Assembly: GCA_022820925.1 (NCBI GenBank) | Contig: JAJEEO010000006.1 | Location: forward strand, 124,001-188,000 | Length of the DNA stretch: 64,000 nt | From: Acidimicrobiia bacterium | GTDB lineage: Bacteria > Actinomycetota > Acidimicrobiia > Acidimicrobiales > Poriferisodalaceae | Direction of reading: 5' to 3' | Shown here: piece after piece, positions 7,494-16,030 of the stretch | How the letters are laid out: each line of letters opens with the position of its first letter | Position numbering within the stretch: position 1 is the stretch's first letter | Notes under the pieces: generated by a model | The model's database searches: none | Seen by the model: only the letters and a program-made list of their open reading frames with translations | What the model was told of the DNA's origin: nothing | Made by a program: the position numbers and the translations under genes

Positions 7494-7519
7494 TGGTGCG
7501 GCGGCGTGTATTCGGGGGG

Positions 7520-7592
7520 TAGGCCGCCCGGGGCTAGAACCCGGCACCTTGGGATTAAAAGTCCCCTGCTCTACCCGATGAGCTAGCGGCCC
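7520..7592 (-). tRNA. tRNA-Lys(TTT)
   Basis: The minus strand folds as a cloverleaf: acceptor GGGCCGC/GCGGCCT (six Watson-Crick pairs plus a terminal G-U), T8-A9, D-stem GCTC/GAGC, anticodon stem GGGGA/TCCCA with loop CTTTTAA (anticodon TTT), T-arm CCGGG-TTCTAGC-CCCGG, and discriminator A73. CCA is not encoded. Pair 27-43 is a G-A mismatch. A shadow reading frame across this region encodes N-P-K-V-P-G-S-S-P-G, a common tRNA mis-annotation. Confidence 0.93.
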
Positions 7593-7689
7593 CACATCCG
7601 AGAGCATCCCTGCGGCGCTCCGGCACTCGCCTCGAGGCTAGAGCGGGATGTACCGATCCGGTCCGGTGCGCGGCCCTAGCCTTGCGGCG

Positions 7690-7905
7690 GTGCCCGACGA
7701 GCCGTCTCCAGCCGATCCGCACAACCCTGCAGAGTTGCTGACTGACGACGAGCTCGATGCGATCGAAGACGACCTCGCACGGGCAGATCGAACCCTGAGC
7801 CTGCTCGCTGACGACGACGTAGACCCGGTGGCTGCGTCTGGCTGGATCGCTGCGCCCTTGGAACCCGACACCCAGGACGCGACAGACGTGGCTACTCGAT
7901 CATGA
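7690..7905 (+). CDS. Small acidic protein of unknown function
   Basis: About 71 residues from GTG 7690 (85 from ATG 7648). It is rich in Asp, Glu and Pro with a helical centre, L-T-D-D-E-L-D-A-I-E-D-D-L-A-R-A-D. No recognised domain, membrane segment or cysteine. It overlaps the convergent phosphatase gene by 14 bases. Coding potential is supported by steady acidic composition and third-position G/C bias only. Confidence 0.4.
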   Translation: MPDEPSPADPHNPAELLTDDELDAIEDDLARADRTLSLLADDDVDPVAASGWIAAPLEPDTQDATDVATRS

Positions 7906-8596
7906 GGTCGATGTCACTCGAAACGAGCTCGACCCGGTTGCGCGGCTCCAGCTGATCCCAGCTCCAATTCGCGTCCGCGGCGGCGCCGTCCAGCCAGAAC
8001 CAGCGACCAGCGAGATTGGGCACACGCTCGTCGCCGAGCCCGACGCGCGCGTCGATCGTCTTGAGCACGCCCGCATGACCCACGAGCAGCACGCGACCGC
8101 AGACCGAGAGGTGGCGGCGCAGGGCCGGCAGCAGCCGGCGAGCGATGCTCTCCTCAGACTCAAAACCGGGCGGCCACCTCCGAGCCGCGACATCGCCCGG
8201 CCAGCCTTCGTCGATCTCGGCCCGGGTGAGACCCTCCCACGGACCCGCACTGCGCTCGCGCAACGACTCGTCGGCGACCACCTCGCTGACGCCGAGCTGT
8301 TTCGCGATGATCTCGGCCGTCCGGCGCGCCCGCTGCAAGTCGCTCGAGACGATCAGGTCGAAGGGCGGCAGATCGAAGGCATGCCGGGCGGTGTGCAGAT
8401 CGTGACCGCGCATCGCGGGCGTGCGCCAGCTGTTGTCCGACTCGGCGAGCCGTCTCGCCAAGGCATCAGCAGCGATCTCAGCCTGGCGCTCACCCAGATC
8501 CGTCAGCGGCGGATCAGCCTGTCCCTGCCAGCGCCCTCGCAGATTCCATTCGGACTGCCCGTGGCGGACCGCCAGCAACTCTGAATGCTGTGTCAC
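7892..8596 (-). CDS. Histidine phosphatase (phosphoglycerate mutase-like)
   Basis: A 234-residue protein with the branch-1 histidine phosphatase signature V-R-H-G-Q-S-E-W-N (R11, H12, the phosphoacceptor), then S-S-D-L-Q-R-A-R-R-T-A, an E-R-S-A-G-P-W-E-G segment, and L-L-V-G-H-A-G-V-L with the second catalytic His. Such enzymes remove phosphate from small molecules such as sugar phosphates or alpha-ribazole phosphate; the substrate cannot be told here. GTG 8596 was chosen because R-H-G normally lies about ten residues from the start. It diverges from the moaD-like gene with only 51 bases between starts. Confidence 0.85.
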   Translation of the reverse strand: MTQHSELLAVRHGQSEWNLRGRWQGQADPPLTDLGERQAEIAADALARRLAESDNSWRTPAMRGHDLHTARHAFDLPPFDLIVSSDLQRARRTAEIIAKQLGVSEVVADESLRERSAGPWEGLTRAEIDEGWPGDVAARRWPPGFESEESIARRLLPALRRHLSVCGRVLLVGHAGVLKTIDARVGLGDERVPNLAGRWFWLDGAAADANWSWDQLEPRNRVELVSSDIDLMIE

Positions 8597-8647
8597 GGCG
8601 CCTGACCGTAGCTGGCCTGACCTGCACAGATGGGTAGCATCGCAGCG

Positions 8648-8890
8648 ATGCCCACCGTCACGATCCGCCTGTTCGCGGGGGCGCGCGAGGCGGCCGGTGT
8701 CGGCACTACGCAAACCGAGGCGTCATCGGTCGCGGATGCGCTGGACTGGGCCAAGTCACACTTCGGCGAGAGTTTCAGCGCTGTGCTGGCGACCAGCCGT
8801 GTCTGGCTGAATGGTGAGCCTGCAGACCCGGTGACGCAGTTGAGCGCCGGGGACGAGATCGCCGTCTTGCCGCCGGTGTCGGGCGGCTGA
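8648..8890 (+). CDS. MoaD/ThiS-like sulfur carrier protein
   Basis: An 80-residue beta-grasp protein. It starts M-P-T-V-T-I-R-L-F-A-G-A-R-E-A-A-G, typical of MoaD, and ends V-L-P-P-V-S-G-G. The C-terminal Gly-Gly is adenylated and thiocarboxylated for sulfur transfer in molybdopterin synthesis. ATG 8648 fits the family start; ATG 8630 is an in-frame alternative. No other molybdopterin genes are adjacent, so the precise pathway is inferred from the family. Confidence 0.85.
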   Translation: MPTVTIRLFAGAREAAGVGTTQTEASSVADALDWAKSHFGESFSAVLATSRVWLNGEPADPVTQLSAGDEIAVLPPVSGG

Positions 8891-8907
8891 GCAGCGACAG
8901 CGGTGGC

Positions 8908-9909
8908 GTGAAGCCTGCGTCGCCGCCGCCAGATCCGCCGCCGATGCTCTCGGCGGCGCTGTGGCTCGGCCCGCCTGTTGCGAGGGGCGACGCCAGCATC
9001 ACGGCGGGAGTGGCGTGGTTCGTACTGCTTATCGCTGCGCTGTGGGCAGGCGCCGCCGTGTTCGGGCTGGCAGTGTCCGCTGTCGCCGCACTCGGCGCTT
9101 GGCAGGCAGCAAGCGTGCGCAGCGGCATCGATAGAGCCTCCCGGACGCGGGCACCCCTGGCCGGGGCCGCGGCTGCGGGAGGCGATCCGCGCGATCGACT
9201 GCCGGCTGCAGTGCTTGCGGGCGCGGTTGGATTCGCCAGCATCTTTGACACCCGCCTGGCGGGCGCAGTGCTCGGCGCAGCCGTTGTCGCCAGCTTCATC
9301 GTGGTCTCCACGTTGGGAAGCGGCCGTCCAGCGGGTGGTGCCGCGCGGCCCCAGCATGAAGCGCCGCCGTCGGTGATGGTTCGGTTGGGTCTGCTGGTGC
9401 GCTGCTGGATGCAGGTCGGCGTGGCTGCGGCATGTGCGGCGGCGGTGGCCCGGTATTCGACAGGAGCGGCCCTTGTGCTGGTAGGCGCAGCGGCCTGTTA
9501 CGACGCCGGCGCGTACGTCACCGCGGCGGACCGTCGACCGGGACTGCGAGGTCCCCTCGCGGGAGCAGTCGCAGCGTTCGCAGCCGTCTTCGCACTGACC
9601 AGCGTGAGCGTTCCGCCCTTCGCGCCGTCTGACGTCATCCGGTACGGCGTGCTCGCAGCACTCACGCTGCCGCTGGGACCGGCGTTGGCCCGTCCGATCA
9701 CTATCGGTGAAGCTCGCGCTGGCGCGCGACTGCCAGATGCACCAGCCACGGCGAACCCCGTCTCCGGCGATCCAGCCGATCGCGGGCGCCGTCCAGCCCT
9801 CCAGCGAGCGCGATCGCGGCTGGGGGCGCCTTGGGCCGTGCGCAGACTCGATTCGCTCAGCATCACTGCGCCCGCCTGGATGTGGGGGTTGGGACTGCTG
9901 GTCATCTGA
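8908..9909 (+). CDS. Polytopic membrane protein, faintly CdsA-like
   Basis: A 333-residue, Ala-rich protein with about eight predicted membrane helices. The segment A-A-C-Y-D-A-G-A-Y-V-T-A-A-D (around 197-210), then a Gly-rich loop and a helix, faintly recalls the D-x-x-A-Y-x-x-G region of phosphatidate cytidylyltransferase. The signature S-P-K-K-T-x-E-G is missing, so catalysis is doubtful. GTG start 17 bases after the moaD-like gene. Function unknown; it precedes mshA. Confidence 0.55.
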   Translation: MKPASPPPDPPPMLSAALWLGPPVARGDASITAGVAWFVLLIAALWAGAAVFGLAVSAVAALGAWQAASVRSGIDRASRTRAPLAGAAAAGGDPRDRLPAAVLAGAVGFASIFDTRLAGAVLGAAVVASFIVVSTLGSGRPAGGAARPQHEAPPSVMVRLGLLVRCWMQVGVAAACAAAVARYSTGAALVLVGAAACYDAGAYVTAADRRPGLRGPLAGAVAAFAAVFALTSVSVPPFAPSDVIRYGVLAALTLPLGPALARPITIGEARAGARLPDAPATANPVSGDPADRGRRPALQRARSRLGAPWAVRRLDSLSITAPAWMWGLGLLVI

Positions 9910-9987
9910 GTGGTCACCGCACGCCCGGGCAGTCGTGATGCGGCAACTGAACGTGGGTGTGCGGCGATCTGCGTAGCGTTATCGGCC

Positions 9988-11283
9988 GTGGCCCGCACCA
10001 CACCGCAAGACACCCGAAACGATCCTGCCCGCCAGCGCGCCGCGCGCGACCCCCTTGGCATCTCGACGGTTGCGGTGCTGTGCATGCACACCTCGCCGCT
10101 GCATCAGCCGGGCAGCGGCGACGGCGGCGGCTTGAACGTCTACGTGCGCGAGCTGACCGCTGCGCTCGCGCATCACGGTGTGGGCTGTGAGGTGTTCACC
10201 AGGCGCACCGAGCGCTCACAGCCCGAGACCGTCGAGGTGGAGCCCGGGGTGCGCGTCACCCACATCGACGCTGGCGGGCCGTCTCTCGCCAAGGACGACC
10301 TTCCTGCCGTCGTTGCAGCCTTCACAGATCGCGTCGGCGAACACTTGGTTCGACGGCCCGTTGACGCCATCCACGCGCACTACTGGCTGAGCGGCTTGGC
10401 CGGTCATGATCTGAAGCACCGTCTGGACATTCCCTTGGCGGTCACCTTCCACACGCTGGGACGCGTCAAGTCCAGCACTGGCGACCTCGAACCACGCCTC
10501 CGCGGTGACGCGGAGCAGCAGATCATCGATTGCGCTGACGCCGTGTTCACCTCCGGCGATGCGGAAGCAGCCCTGCTGGGTTCGCACTACGACATCTCGC
10601 CGGAGCGGGTGCACCTGCTGACGCCCGGCGTGGACCGGGCGATGTTCGCACCAGGTCAGCGTCACGCGGCGCGCGCGGCCATCGATCTTCCGCCCGGGCC
10701 GGTCCTGCTGTTCGTCGGCCGCCTCCAGCCGCTCAAAGGCGCCGAACTGGCGGTCGAGACCCTCGCAGCGACCAGGGCAAGCACCCCGGCGGGCAGGGAT
10801 GCACAGCTCGTCATCGTGGGCGGTCCGAGCGGACCCGAGGGCGACGACACCCTCGCTCGGCTGAGGTCGATGACCGATGAGCTGGGACTTGCCGGTTGCG
10901 TGCGATTCGTCGATCCGCTCCCGCACCACCTGCTGTCCACCTACTACCGGGCGGCCGATGTCTGTCTCGTGCCGAGCCGCTCGGAGTCGTTCGGCCTCGT
11001 TGCGCTGGAAGCGGCCGCGTGCGGGACGCCCGTCGTCGCCTCCGATGTCGGAGGCTTGCGTGACAATGTGGACGAAGGCCGGACCGGGTATCTCGTAGCG
11101 GGCCGCGACAGCGACGCCTACGCCCGGCGGGTCTCCGACATCCTGAGCGATCCGCTGCTGGCGCTCCGGCTGGGAGATGCTGGCTCGCAACGCGCGGGAC
11201 GCTTCAGCTGGCTCGCCAGCGCCGCGGCGGCACTGGACGCGTTGGACGCTGCCGCACGGCACGAGCTTGTCGTCTGCGCATGA
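9988..11283 (+). CDS. mshA: MshA-type GT4 glycosyltransferase (mycothiol synthesis)
   Basis: About 431 residues with the GT-B fold. H-T-S-P-L-H-Q-P-G-S-G-D-G-G-G-L-N-V-Y-V (34-53) is the acceptor-loop signature of MshA. F-V-G-R-L-Q-P-L-K-G (242-251) starts the nucleotide domain, and S-R-S-E-S-F-G-L-V-A-L-E-A (330-342) is the GT4 E-x7-E donor site. MshA joins UDP-GlcNAc to 1-L-myo-inositol-1-phosphate, the first step of mycothiol synthesis. GTG 9988 gives the usual short N-terminal tail; the frame is open further upstream. The YbjN-like gene follows 19 bases later, a common actinobacterial pairing. Sucrose-synthase-like relatives are the main alternative. Confidence 0.85.
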   Translation: MARTTPQDTRNDPARQRAARDPLGISTVAVLCMHTSPLHQPGSGDGGGLNVYVRELTAALAHHGVGCEVFTRRTERSQPETVEVEPGVRVTHIDAGGPSLAKDDLPAVVAAFTDRVGEHLVRRPVDAIHAHYWLSGLAGHDLKHRLDIPLAVTFHTLGRVKSSTGDLEPRLRGDAEQQIIDCADAVFTSGDAEAALLGSHYDISPERVHLLTPGVDRAMFAPGQRHAARAAIDLPPGPVLLFVGRLQPLKGAELAVETLAATRASTPAGRDAQLVIVGGPSGPEGDDTLARLRSMTDELGLAGCVRFVDPLPHHLLSTYYRAADVCLVPSRSESFGLVALEAAACGTPVVASDVGGLRDNVDEGRTGYLVAGRDSDAYARRVSDILSDPLLALRLGDAGSQRAGRFSWLASAAAALDALDAAARHELVVCA

Positions 11284-11302
11284 GCCGCAGGGCTGCGCTC
11301 AG

Positions 11303-11785
11303 ATGACACGCCGCCCAGCCACAGACGCCGAACTTGACCGGCTGGAGGCGCGCATGGACGCTTGGCTGGCTGAGTGGGCCAGCTCGCAGGAATCCGGTGC
11401 ACCCGATGACCGTCCGCTGCTGCTGGACGTGACGCGAGATGACGAGGTGCCCCGCCGCTGGTACGTGCGCCTGGCGGGGGATTCCCGGGATGTCATCGCC
11501 GTGTGGCTGACGCTGCGCCAGCGCACGCTGGCCTACGAGTCCTATGTGCTGCCGACGCCGCCGCAACGAGCGCCGAAGGTGGCTGACTTCGTCCTGCGCC
11601 GCAACTACTCGCTGGTCGGCGCGCAGTACAGCATCGGACCCGAGGACGCCCTGTTCCTGACAGGCGAGATCGGGACCCATTTCCTCGACGAGGATGAACT
11701 GGACCGGATCGTGGGCTCGCTGTGGGCCTATATCGAGCGGGACTTCTCGACGCTGCTGCGGCTGGGCTTCTCCCAGCAGCCCTGA
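11303..11785 (+). CDS. YbjN-like (type III secretion chaperone-fold) protein
   Basis: A 160-residue soluble protein resembling actinobacterial YbjN-domain proteins commonly encoded beside mshA: W-Y-V-R-L-A-G-D, then F-V-L-R-R-N-Y-S-L-V-G-A-Q-Y-S-I-G, and G-S-L-W-A-Y-I-E-R-D-F near the C-terminus. Function is unknown in the family; the fold resembles secretion chaperones. It starts 19 bases after mshA, so the two are probably co-transcribed. The following 230 bases lack genes and contain an A+T-rich patch and a long inverted repeat. Confidence 0.7.
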   Translation: MTRRPATDAELDRLEARMDAWLAEWASSQESGAPDDRPLLLDVTRDDEVPRRWYVRLAGDSRDVIAVWLTLRQRTLAYESYVLPTPPQRAPKVADFVLRRNYSLVGAQYSIGPEDALFLTGEIGTHFLDEDELDRIVGSLWAYIERDFSTLLRLGFSQQP

Positions 11786-11830
11786 AATCGGTTTGACTAT
11801 TTTCAGTAAATTCTGATTAATTCTGTGCTT

Positions 11831-11890
11831 GCCGGGGCATTCGACGGCAGGCATGCAGGGACGTGCCCCATTCTCAGCGAATGCCCCGGC
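11831..11890. repeat. 13-bp inverted repeat after the mshA unit
   Basis: Perfect arms GCCGGGGCATTCG (11831-11843) and CGAATGCCCCGGC (11878-11890) with a 34-base loop. An A+T-rich run (11795-11825) precedes it. It probably marks the end of the mshA-ybjN transcript or a regulatory region of proC. Nothing else is visible in 11786-12015. Confidence 0.5.
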
Positions 11891-12015
11891 ACCACCAGAT
11901 CGGTTAGACGTCGGGTGAGGAGTCTGGAGCGATCCAGTGCCACGTCCCTCCGAGTTTCCTCGCAGCGGGCGAATTCCCGGCAGCGGCCCGGATGCGGTCC
12001 GGTACCGTGACGCGC

Positions 12016-12807
12016 ATGGCATCTGGGGTCGAACTGCTGATCGTCGGCGGCGGGAAGATGGGCGAGGCGCTGCTGGGCGGGTTGCTGGGGGCCGGCCGCC
12101 CCGCGCAGAGCATCTGCGTGACCGAGCCCATCGCTGCTCGTCGAGATGAGCTGGCGAGCCGTTACGGCGTCTCGACTTCGGATCATGTCGTCGCGTCGGC
12201 CGGCGCCATCTTGGCCACCAAGCCCGACGTCATCGGATCGGTTGCGGCAGAGGTCGCGGCTGCAGGCACCGAACGGATCCTGTCGATTGCCGCTGGGGTG
12301 ACCCTGGCAACGCTCGACGGCGCAGCAGGTGCCGGCACGCCGATAGTGCGCGCGATGCCCAACACGCCGGCCCTCGTCTCGGTGGGCGCCGCAGCGATCT
12401 GCGGCAACAGCCACGCCACCGACGCCGACCTCGCGTGGGCAGAGGAGATCCTGGGATCGGTGGGTCGTGTGGTGCGAGTCCCCGAGCACCTCATGGATGC
12501 CGTGACGGGACTGTCCGGCTCGGGGCCCGCCTACGTCTTCCTCGTGGCCGAAGCGCTCATCGAGGCAGGCGTGCTCATGGGCCTCGCTCGGCCCGTAGCG
12601 TCCGAGCTGGCCAACCAGACGCTGCTGGGTGCTGCGACGCTGCTCGCCGACGGTCGATTGCCGGCCGAGCTTCGCGCCGACGTGACCTCGCCGGGCGGTA
12701 CTACCGCAGCCGGTCTGCGCGAGCTCGAGCGCCACGGCGTGCGGGCGGCCTTCGCTGCCGCGGTCGAGGCAGCAACGCGCCGGTCCACCGAGCTCGGCGC
12801 TTCGTGA
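12016..12807 (+). CDS. proC: Pyrroline-5-carboxylate reductase
   Basis: A 263-residue NAD(P)H-dependent enzyme making proline from pyrroline-5-carboxylate. The N-terminal Rossmann motif G-G-G-K-M-G-E-A-L (10-18) is followed by R-A-M-P-N-T-P-A and the C-terminal signature G-L-S-G-S-G-P-A-Y-V-F-L, then T-S-P-G-G-T-T. The length is standard. ATG 12016 fits the family N-terminus; an in-frame ATG at 11992 is possible. Its TGA stop overlaps a GTG at 12804, a possible start of the next gene. Confidence 0.95.
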   Translation: MASGVELLIVGGGKMGEALLGGLLGAGRPAQSICVTEPIAARRDELASRYGVSTSDHVVASAGAILATKPDVIGSVAAEVAAAGTERILSIAAGVTLATLDGAAGAGTPIVRAMPNTPALVSVGAAAICGNSHATDADLAWAEEILGSVGRVVRVPEHLMDAVTGLSGSGPAYVFLVAEALIEAGVLMGLARPVASELANQTLLGAATLLADGRLPAELRADVTSPGGTTAAGLRELERHGVRAAFAAAVEAATRRSTELGAS

Positions 12808-12854
12808 CCGAAGGCGAGCCCCGATTCGCAGCGGACCCGGCGCGGCGGACCGAG

Positions 12855-13679
12855 ATGAGCGGGTTCGACACCGTCACGTGCCTGAGCGACTTGGGCGCCG
12901 CCGACGAGTCAGTGGGCCTCATCCACTCGATCATCCGCCAGGCAGCACCTCAGGCCACCGTGATCGACCTGTGCCACCACATCGACCCGAACGACACCCG
13001 CACCGCAGCGCTGATGCTCGTGCGCAGCGTGCCGCATCTCGCGCCCGGCGTGGTGCTGGCATCGGTGGGTCAGCGGCTGGATCGAGGGGCGATCGCCGTG
13101 TCTGTCGGCGAGGGACAGTCGATGCTGGTCGGTCCCGACAACGGGGTGCTGGCCGCAGCCACGGCGGCCGTGGGCGGCGCGGATGCGGCGGTCCGCCTCA
13201 GCGGGGGCGACGGCACTGCCGGCGGGCAGGCACTGCATCCCGCGCGCGACGTGCTTGCGCCCGCTGCGGGCCGGCTGGCAGCGGGAGTGCCGCTCGAAAC
13301 GCTGGGCGAGCCGATCGATCCGACGCTGCTGCTGCCGTCCCTGGTTGCCGTTCCCCGCACGTCCGACGACGGATCGGTGACGGCGGAGGTTCTGTCCATT
13401 ACCCGCTGGGGCACGGTGCAGCTCAACGTGGACCGCGAGGTACTGGCCCCGCTCGGCGGCGTGCTGGTTGCGGAATGGACCTCGACCGCGCGCACCGGTG
13501 TCGCAGCGGAGACGAATTCCCAGACGGTCCAGCTAGCGCCGCCGGGTTCGGCGCCAGCCGCCGGCTTGGCGCTGTCGGATGATCCCTACGGCCTGCTGGA
13601 GCTCACGGTCGCCGGCGGGAGCGCGGAGCACCTCGGCTTTGCCGCGGGCACCGAGGTGCGATTGCGCAGGGCGACATGA
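12855..13679 (+). CDS. SAM hydroxide adenosyltransferase (DUF62 family)
   Basis: A 274-residue protein of the family related to fluorinases and chlorinases; family members hydrolyse S-adenosylmethionine to adenosine and methionine. Visible landmarks are T-C-L-S-D-L-G (N-terminal Asp), V-G-P-D-N-G-V-L, and H-P-A-R-D-V-L-A-P-A-A-G-R-L-A-x-G in place of the usual H-G-R-D-x-F-x-P-A-A. The C-terminal beta-barrel domain follows. The in-frame GTG at 12804 overlaps the proC stop (GTGA) and would add 17 residues; I chose ATG 12855 because the family begins close to the first beta strand. It ends in ATGA overlap with a tiny membrane ORF. Confidence 0.8.
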   Translation: MSGFDTVTCLSDLGAADESVGLIHSIIRQAAPQATVIDLCHHIDPNDTRTAALMLVRSVPHLAPGVVLASVGQRLDRGAIAVSVGEGQSMLVGPDNGVLAAATAAVGGADAAVRLSGGDGTAGGQALHPARDVLAPAAGRLAAGVPLETLGEPIDPTLLLPSLVAVPRTSDDGSVTAEVLSITRWGTVQLNVDREVLAPLGGVLVAEWTSTARTGVAAETNSQTVQLAPPGSAPAAGLALSDDPYGLLELTVAGGSAEHLGFAAGTEVRLRRAT

Positions 13680-13765
13680 GTCTTCGCACGGCGATCGTGC
13701 TCGGCACGCTCGCGGCGCTCATCCTGATTGCGGCGACGATCAGGCTGGTCTTCTTCTTCGCCTGA
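13676..13765 (+). CDS. 29-residue single-helix membrane protein
   Basis: ATG 13676 overlaps the previous stop (ATGA), and TGA is at 13763-13765. The product has two charged residues near each end (R4; R23) around one hydrophobic helix, ending V-F-F-F-A. The overlap suggests translational coupling. Function unknown; small single-helix proteins often tune a membrane partner. It lies 106 bases before hemA. Confidence 0.55.
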   Translation: MSLRTAIVLGTLAALILIAATIRLVFFFA

Positions 13766-13871
13766 TCGGCCGAGCGAGCATTGCCCCGCGACGTTGGGCA
13801 GAACGCGTGGAAACCGAGTGCTGCATCGGCGAGACTGTGCGGGCCGCATTCCCGAACCCTGGGTAATCCAC

Positions 13872-15131
13872 GTGTCCATCGTTGTCATGGGCGTGAGCCA
13901 TCGCAGCGCGCCGCTCGAATTGCTGGAGCGCTGCACGGTTGCCGCCGCCGACGTGCCGAAACGACTGAGCGATCTCGCCTCCTGCGAGCACGTCAGCGAG
14001 GCGGTTGTCGTCTCCACCTGCAACCGCACCGAGGCGTACGTCTTCGCCGAGAAATTCCATGCTGCGTTCGGCGAGCTGCGCGACTTCTTCTGCACCCTGT
14101 CGGGGGCTGCGCCCGCCGAGCTGTCCGACCATCTCTATGTGCACTACGACGACGCCGCGGCGCACCAGCTGTTCCGGGTGGCCAGCGGCCTCGAATCCGC
14201 GGTGCTCGGAGAACATGAGATCCTGGGCCAAGTTCGCACTGCGTGGGACGTGGCCCGTGCCGAGGGCACCGCCGGCACGGTGCTGAATCAGCTGTTCCGC
14301 TATGGCATCAGCGCCGGGAAGCGCGCTCGCACCGAGACTGGGATCGCACGGGGCACCGCATCGATCAGCCACGCGGCGGTCCACATGGCGGTCACCCACC
14401 TCGGCTCGCTGTCAGATCGCCATGTGCTGGTGGTGGGCGCCGGTGAGATGGCCGACGGCATGGTTGTTGCGCTCGCGGCAGCCGGCCCCGCGTCGGTGCA
14501 GGTCGCGAACCGCACGCCGTCACACGCCGAGGCCTTGGCCGCTCGTGTCGGCGGCCGTCATCTGCCGCTGGGCGGTCTCGAGGACGCGCTCGTCGAAGTC
14601 GACTTGCTGCTGACGTCGACGGGAGCCAGTTCGGTCATCGTCGACCACGCCAGCGTGGGAGAGGTCATTGCGCGTCGTGCCGGGCGTCCATTGCTGATCG
14701 TGGACATTGCGGTGCCGCGCGACGTCGATCCGGCAGTTGCCCGCATCGCCGGTGTCACCCTGCTCGACATGGACGACCTGGCCCGCTTTGCTCATGCAGG
14801 CGAAGCCAGCAGGCAGGCTGAGGTGGCAGCGGTCGAGTCGATCCTGGCTGACGAGACGGAACGTTTCTCGACCGACCGCACCGCCCGCCAGATGGCACCG
14901 CTGATCGAATCGCTGCGCGGCAGGGCCGAAGCGGTGCGCCAGAACGAAGTCGAGCGGGCGCTAGCGGCCAATCCCCAGCTTGACGATGACGCGCGCGAGG
15001 CGCTTGAGCAGGCGACGAAGGCCTTCGTGAACAAGCTGATGCATCAGCCCACGGTGGCGCTTCGCTCCGCCGCGGGCAAGGCCAAGGGCGACCGGCTCGC
15101 CGACTCGGTACGCGACCTGTTCGATCTGTAG
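13872..15131 (+). CDS. hemA: Glutamyl-tRNA reductase
   Basis: A 419-residue enzyme that reduces Glu-tRNA to glutamate-1-semialdehyde, the first committed step of C5 heme synthesis. It begins M-S-I-V-V-M-G-V-S-H-R-S-A-P. The catalytic cysteine is C50 in V-S-T-C-N-R-T-E. The G-L-E-S-A-V-L-G-E-H-E-I-L-G-Q segment and the NADPH motif V-V-G-A-G-E-M are present, as is the C-terminal dimerisation helix ending near N-K-L-M-H-Q-P-T. GTG start chosen at the family N-terminus. hemC follows after 11 bases. Heme is needed by the cytochromes encoded downstream. Confidence 0.96.
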   Translation: MSIVVMGVSHRSAPLELLERCTVAAADVPKRLSDLASCEHVSEAVVVSTCNRTEAYVFAEKFHAAFGELRDFFCTLSGAAPAELSDHLYVHYDDAAAHQLFRVASGLESAVLGEHEILGQVRTAWDVARAEGTAGTVLNQLFRYGISAGKRARTETGIARGTASISHAAVHMAVTHLGSLSDRHVLVVGAGEMADGMVVALAAAGPASVQVANRTPSHAEALAARVGGRHLPLGGLEDALVEVDLLLTSTGASSVIVDHASVGEVIARRAGRPLLIVDIAVPRDVDPAVARIAGVTLLDMDDLARFAHAGEASRQAEVAAVESILADETERFSTDRTARQMAPLIESLRGRAEAVRQNEVERALAANPQLDDDAREALEQATKAFVNKLMHQPTVALRSAAGKAKGDRLADSVRDLFDL

Positions 15132-15142
15132 ATCGCGATTGC

Positions 15143-16030
15143 GTGAGGATCGCGACACGATCGAGCCCGCTGGCAACCTGGCAAGCGCGCGCCGTACAGG
15201 CGGCGCTGGCAGCAGCCGGATGGTCCGGGTCGCCCATCGAGCTGGTGCCGGTGTCCACGTCCGGCGACCAGGACCTGTCCACGCCGATCTCGCAGATGTC
15301 CGGTCGAGGTGTGTTCGTGACCGAGGTGCAGACAGCGGTGCTCGATGGGCGCGCAGACCTGGCGGTGCACAGCGCCAAGGACATGCGCTCTGAGCCGACC
15401 CCGGGACTCGAACTTGCGGGCTGTCTCGCGAGAGGCGATGCAGGCGACGCTCTCGTCGGGCTGGCGCTTGGCCAAGTCCCCCGCGGCGGCGTCGTGGCGA
15501 CCGGCTCGCAGCGTCGCCAGTGCCAGCTCGCCGCCATGCGTCCGGATCTGCAATTCGTCGGTCTGCGCGGCAACATGGCCCGTCGCATTGGCGCAGCCGA
15601 CAGTCCTGGTATCGACGCCGTTGTCGTGGCTGCGGTGGCGCTGGAGCGTCTCGGCGAGTCCCACCGCATCGCGCAGCGATTCAGCCCAGGCGAGTTGGTG
15701 CCGCAGGTCGGGCAAGGGGCCATCGCGATCGAGCACCGCACCGATGACGCAGACATCGCCGTTGCAGTCGGCGCGATCGTCGACGCCGTGACGACACGGT
15801 GCGTCCATGCCGAGCGCGCCTTTCTGCGGACGCTCGGCGGCGGTTGCGATCTGCCCACCGGAGCGCACGCCACTGTCGATGCCGATGGGCGCGTGCAGAT
15901 GACGGCACTGCTGGCGACACCCGACAGCAGCACAATCGAGCGCGCCTCGGGCACTGATGCCGATGGAGACGCGCTCGGTATCGCCTTGGCGCGTGAGCTG
16001 ATCGCTCGCACCGGCGGCGCATATGGCTGA
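15143..16030 (+). CDS. hemC: Porphobilinogen deaminase
   Basis: A 295-residue hydroxymethylbilane synthase that polymerises four porphobilinogens. It begins R-I-A-T-R-S-S-P-L-A (Ser where most have Gly). It has the D-L-A-V-H-S-A-K-D motif and the catalytic Asp region, and G-G-G-C-D-L-P-T-G-A with C235 binding the dipyrromethane cofactor. The GTG start lies 11 bases after hemA. The end overlaps hemD by 8 bases. Confidence 0.95.
   Translation: MRIATRSSPLATWQARAVQAALAAAGWSGSPIELVPVSTSGDQDLSTPISQMSGRGVFVTEVQTAVLDGRADLAVHSAKDMRSEPTPGLELAGCLARGDAGDALVGLALGQVPRGGVVATGSQRRQCQLAAMRPDLQFVGLRGNMARRIGAADSPGIDAVVVAAVALERLGESHRIAQRFSPGELVPQVGQGAIAIEHRTDDADIAVAVGAIVDAVTTRCVHAERAFLRTLGGGCDLPTGAHATVDADGRVQMTALLATPDSSTIERASGTDADGDALGIALARELIARTGGAYG

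Noticed and set aside
7242..7607. Minus-strand frame with repeated N-P-K-V-P-G-S-S-P-G-R-P-T
   Set aside because: It is the translation of tRNA-Lys and its decayed copy, a familiar mis-annotation.
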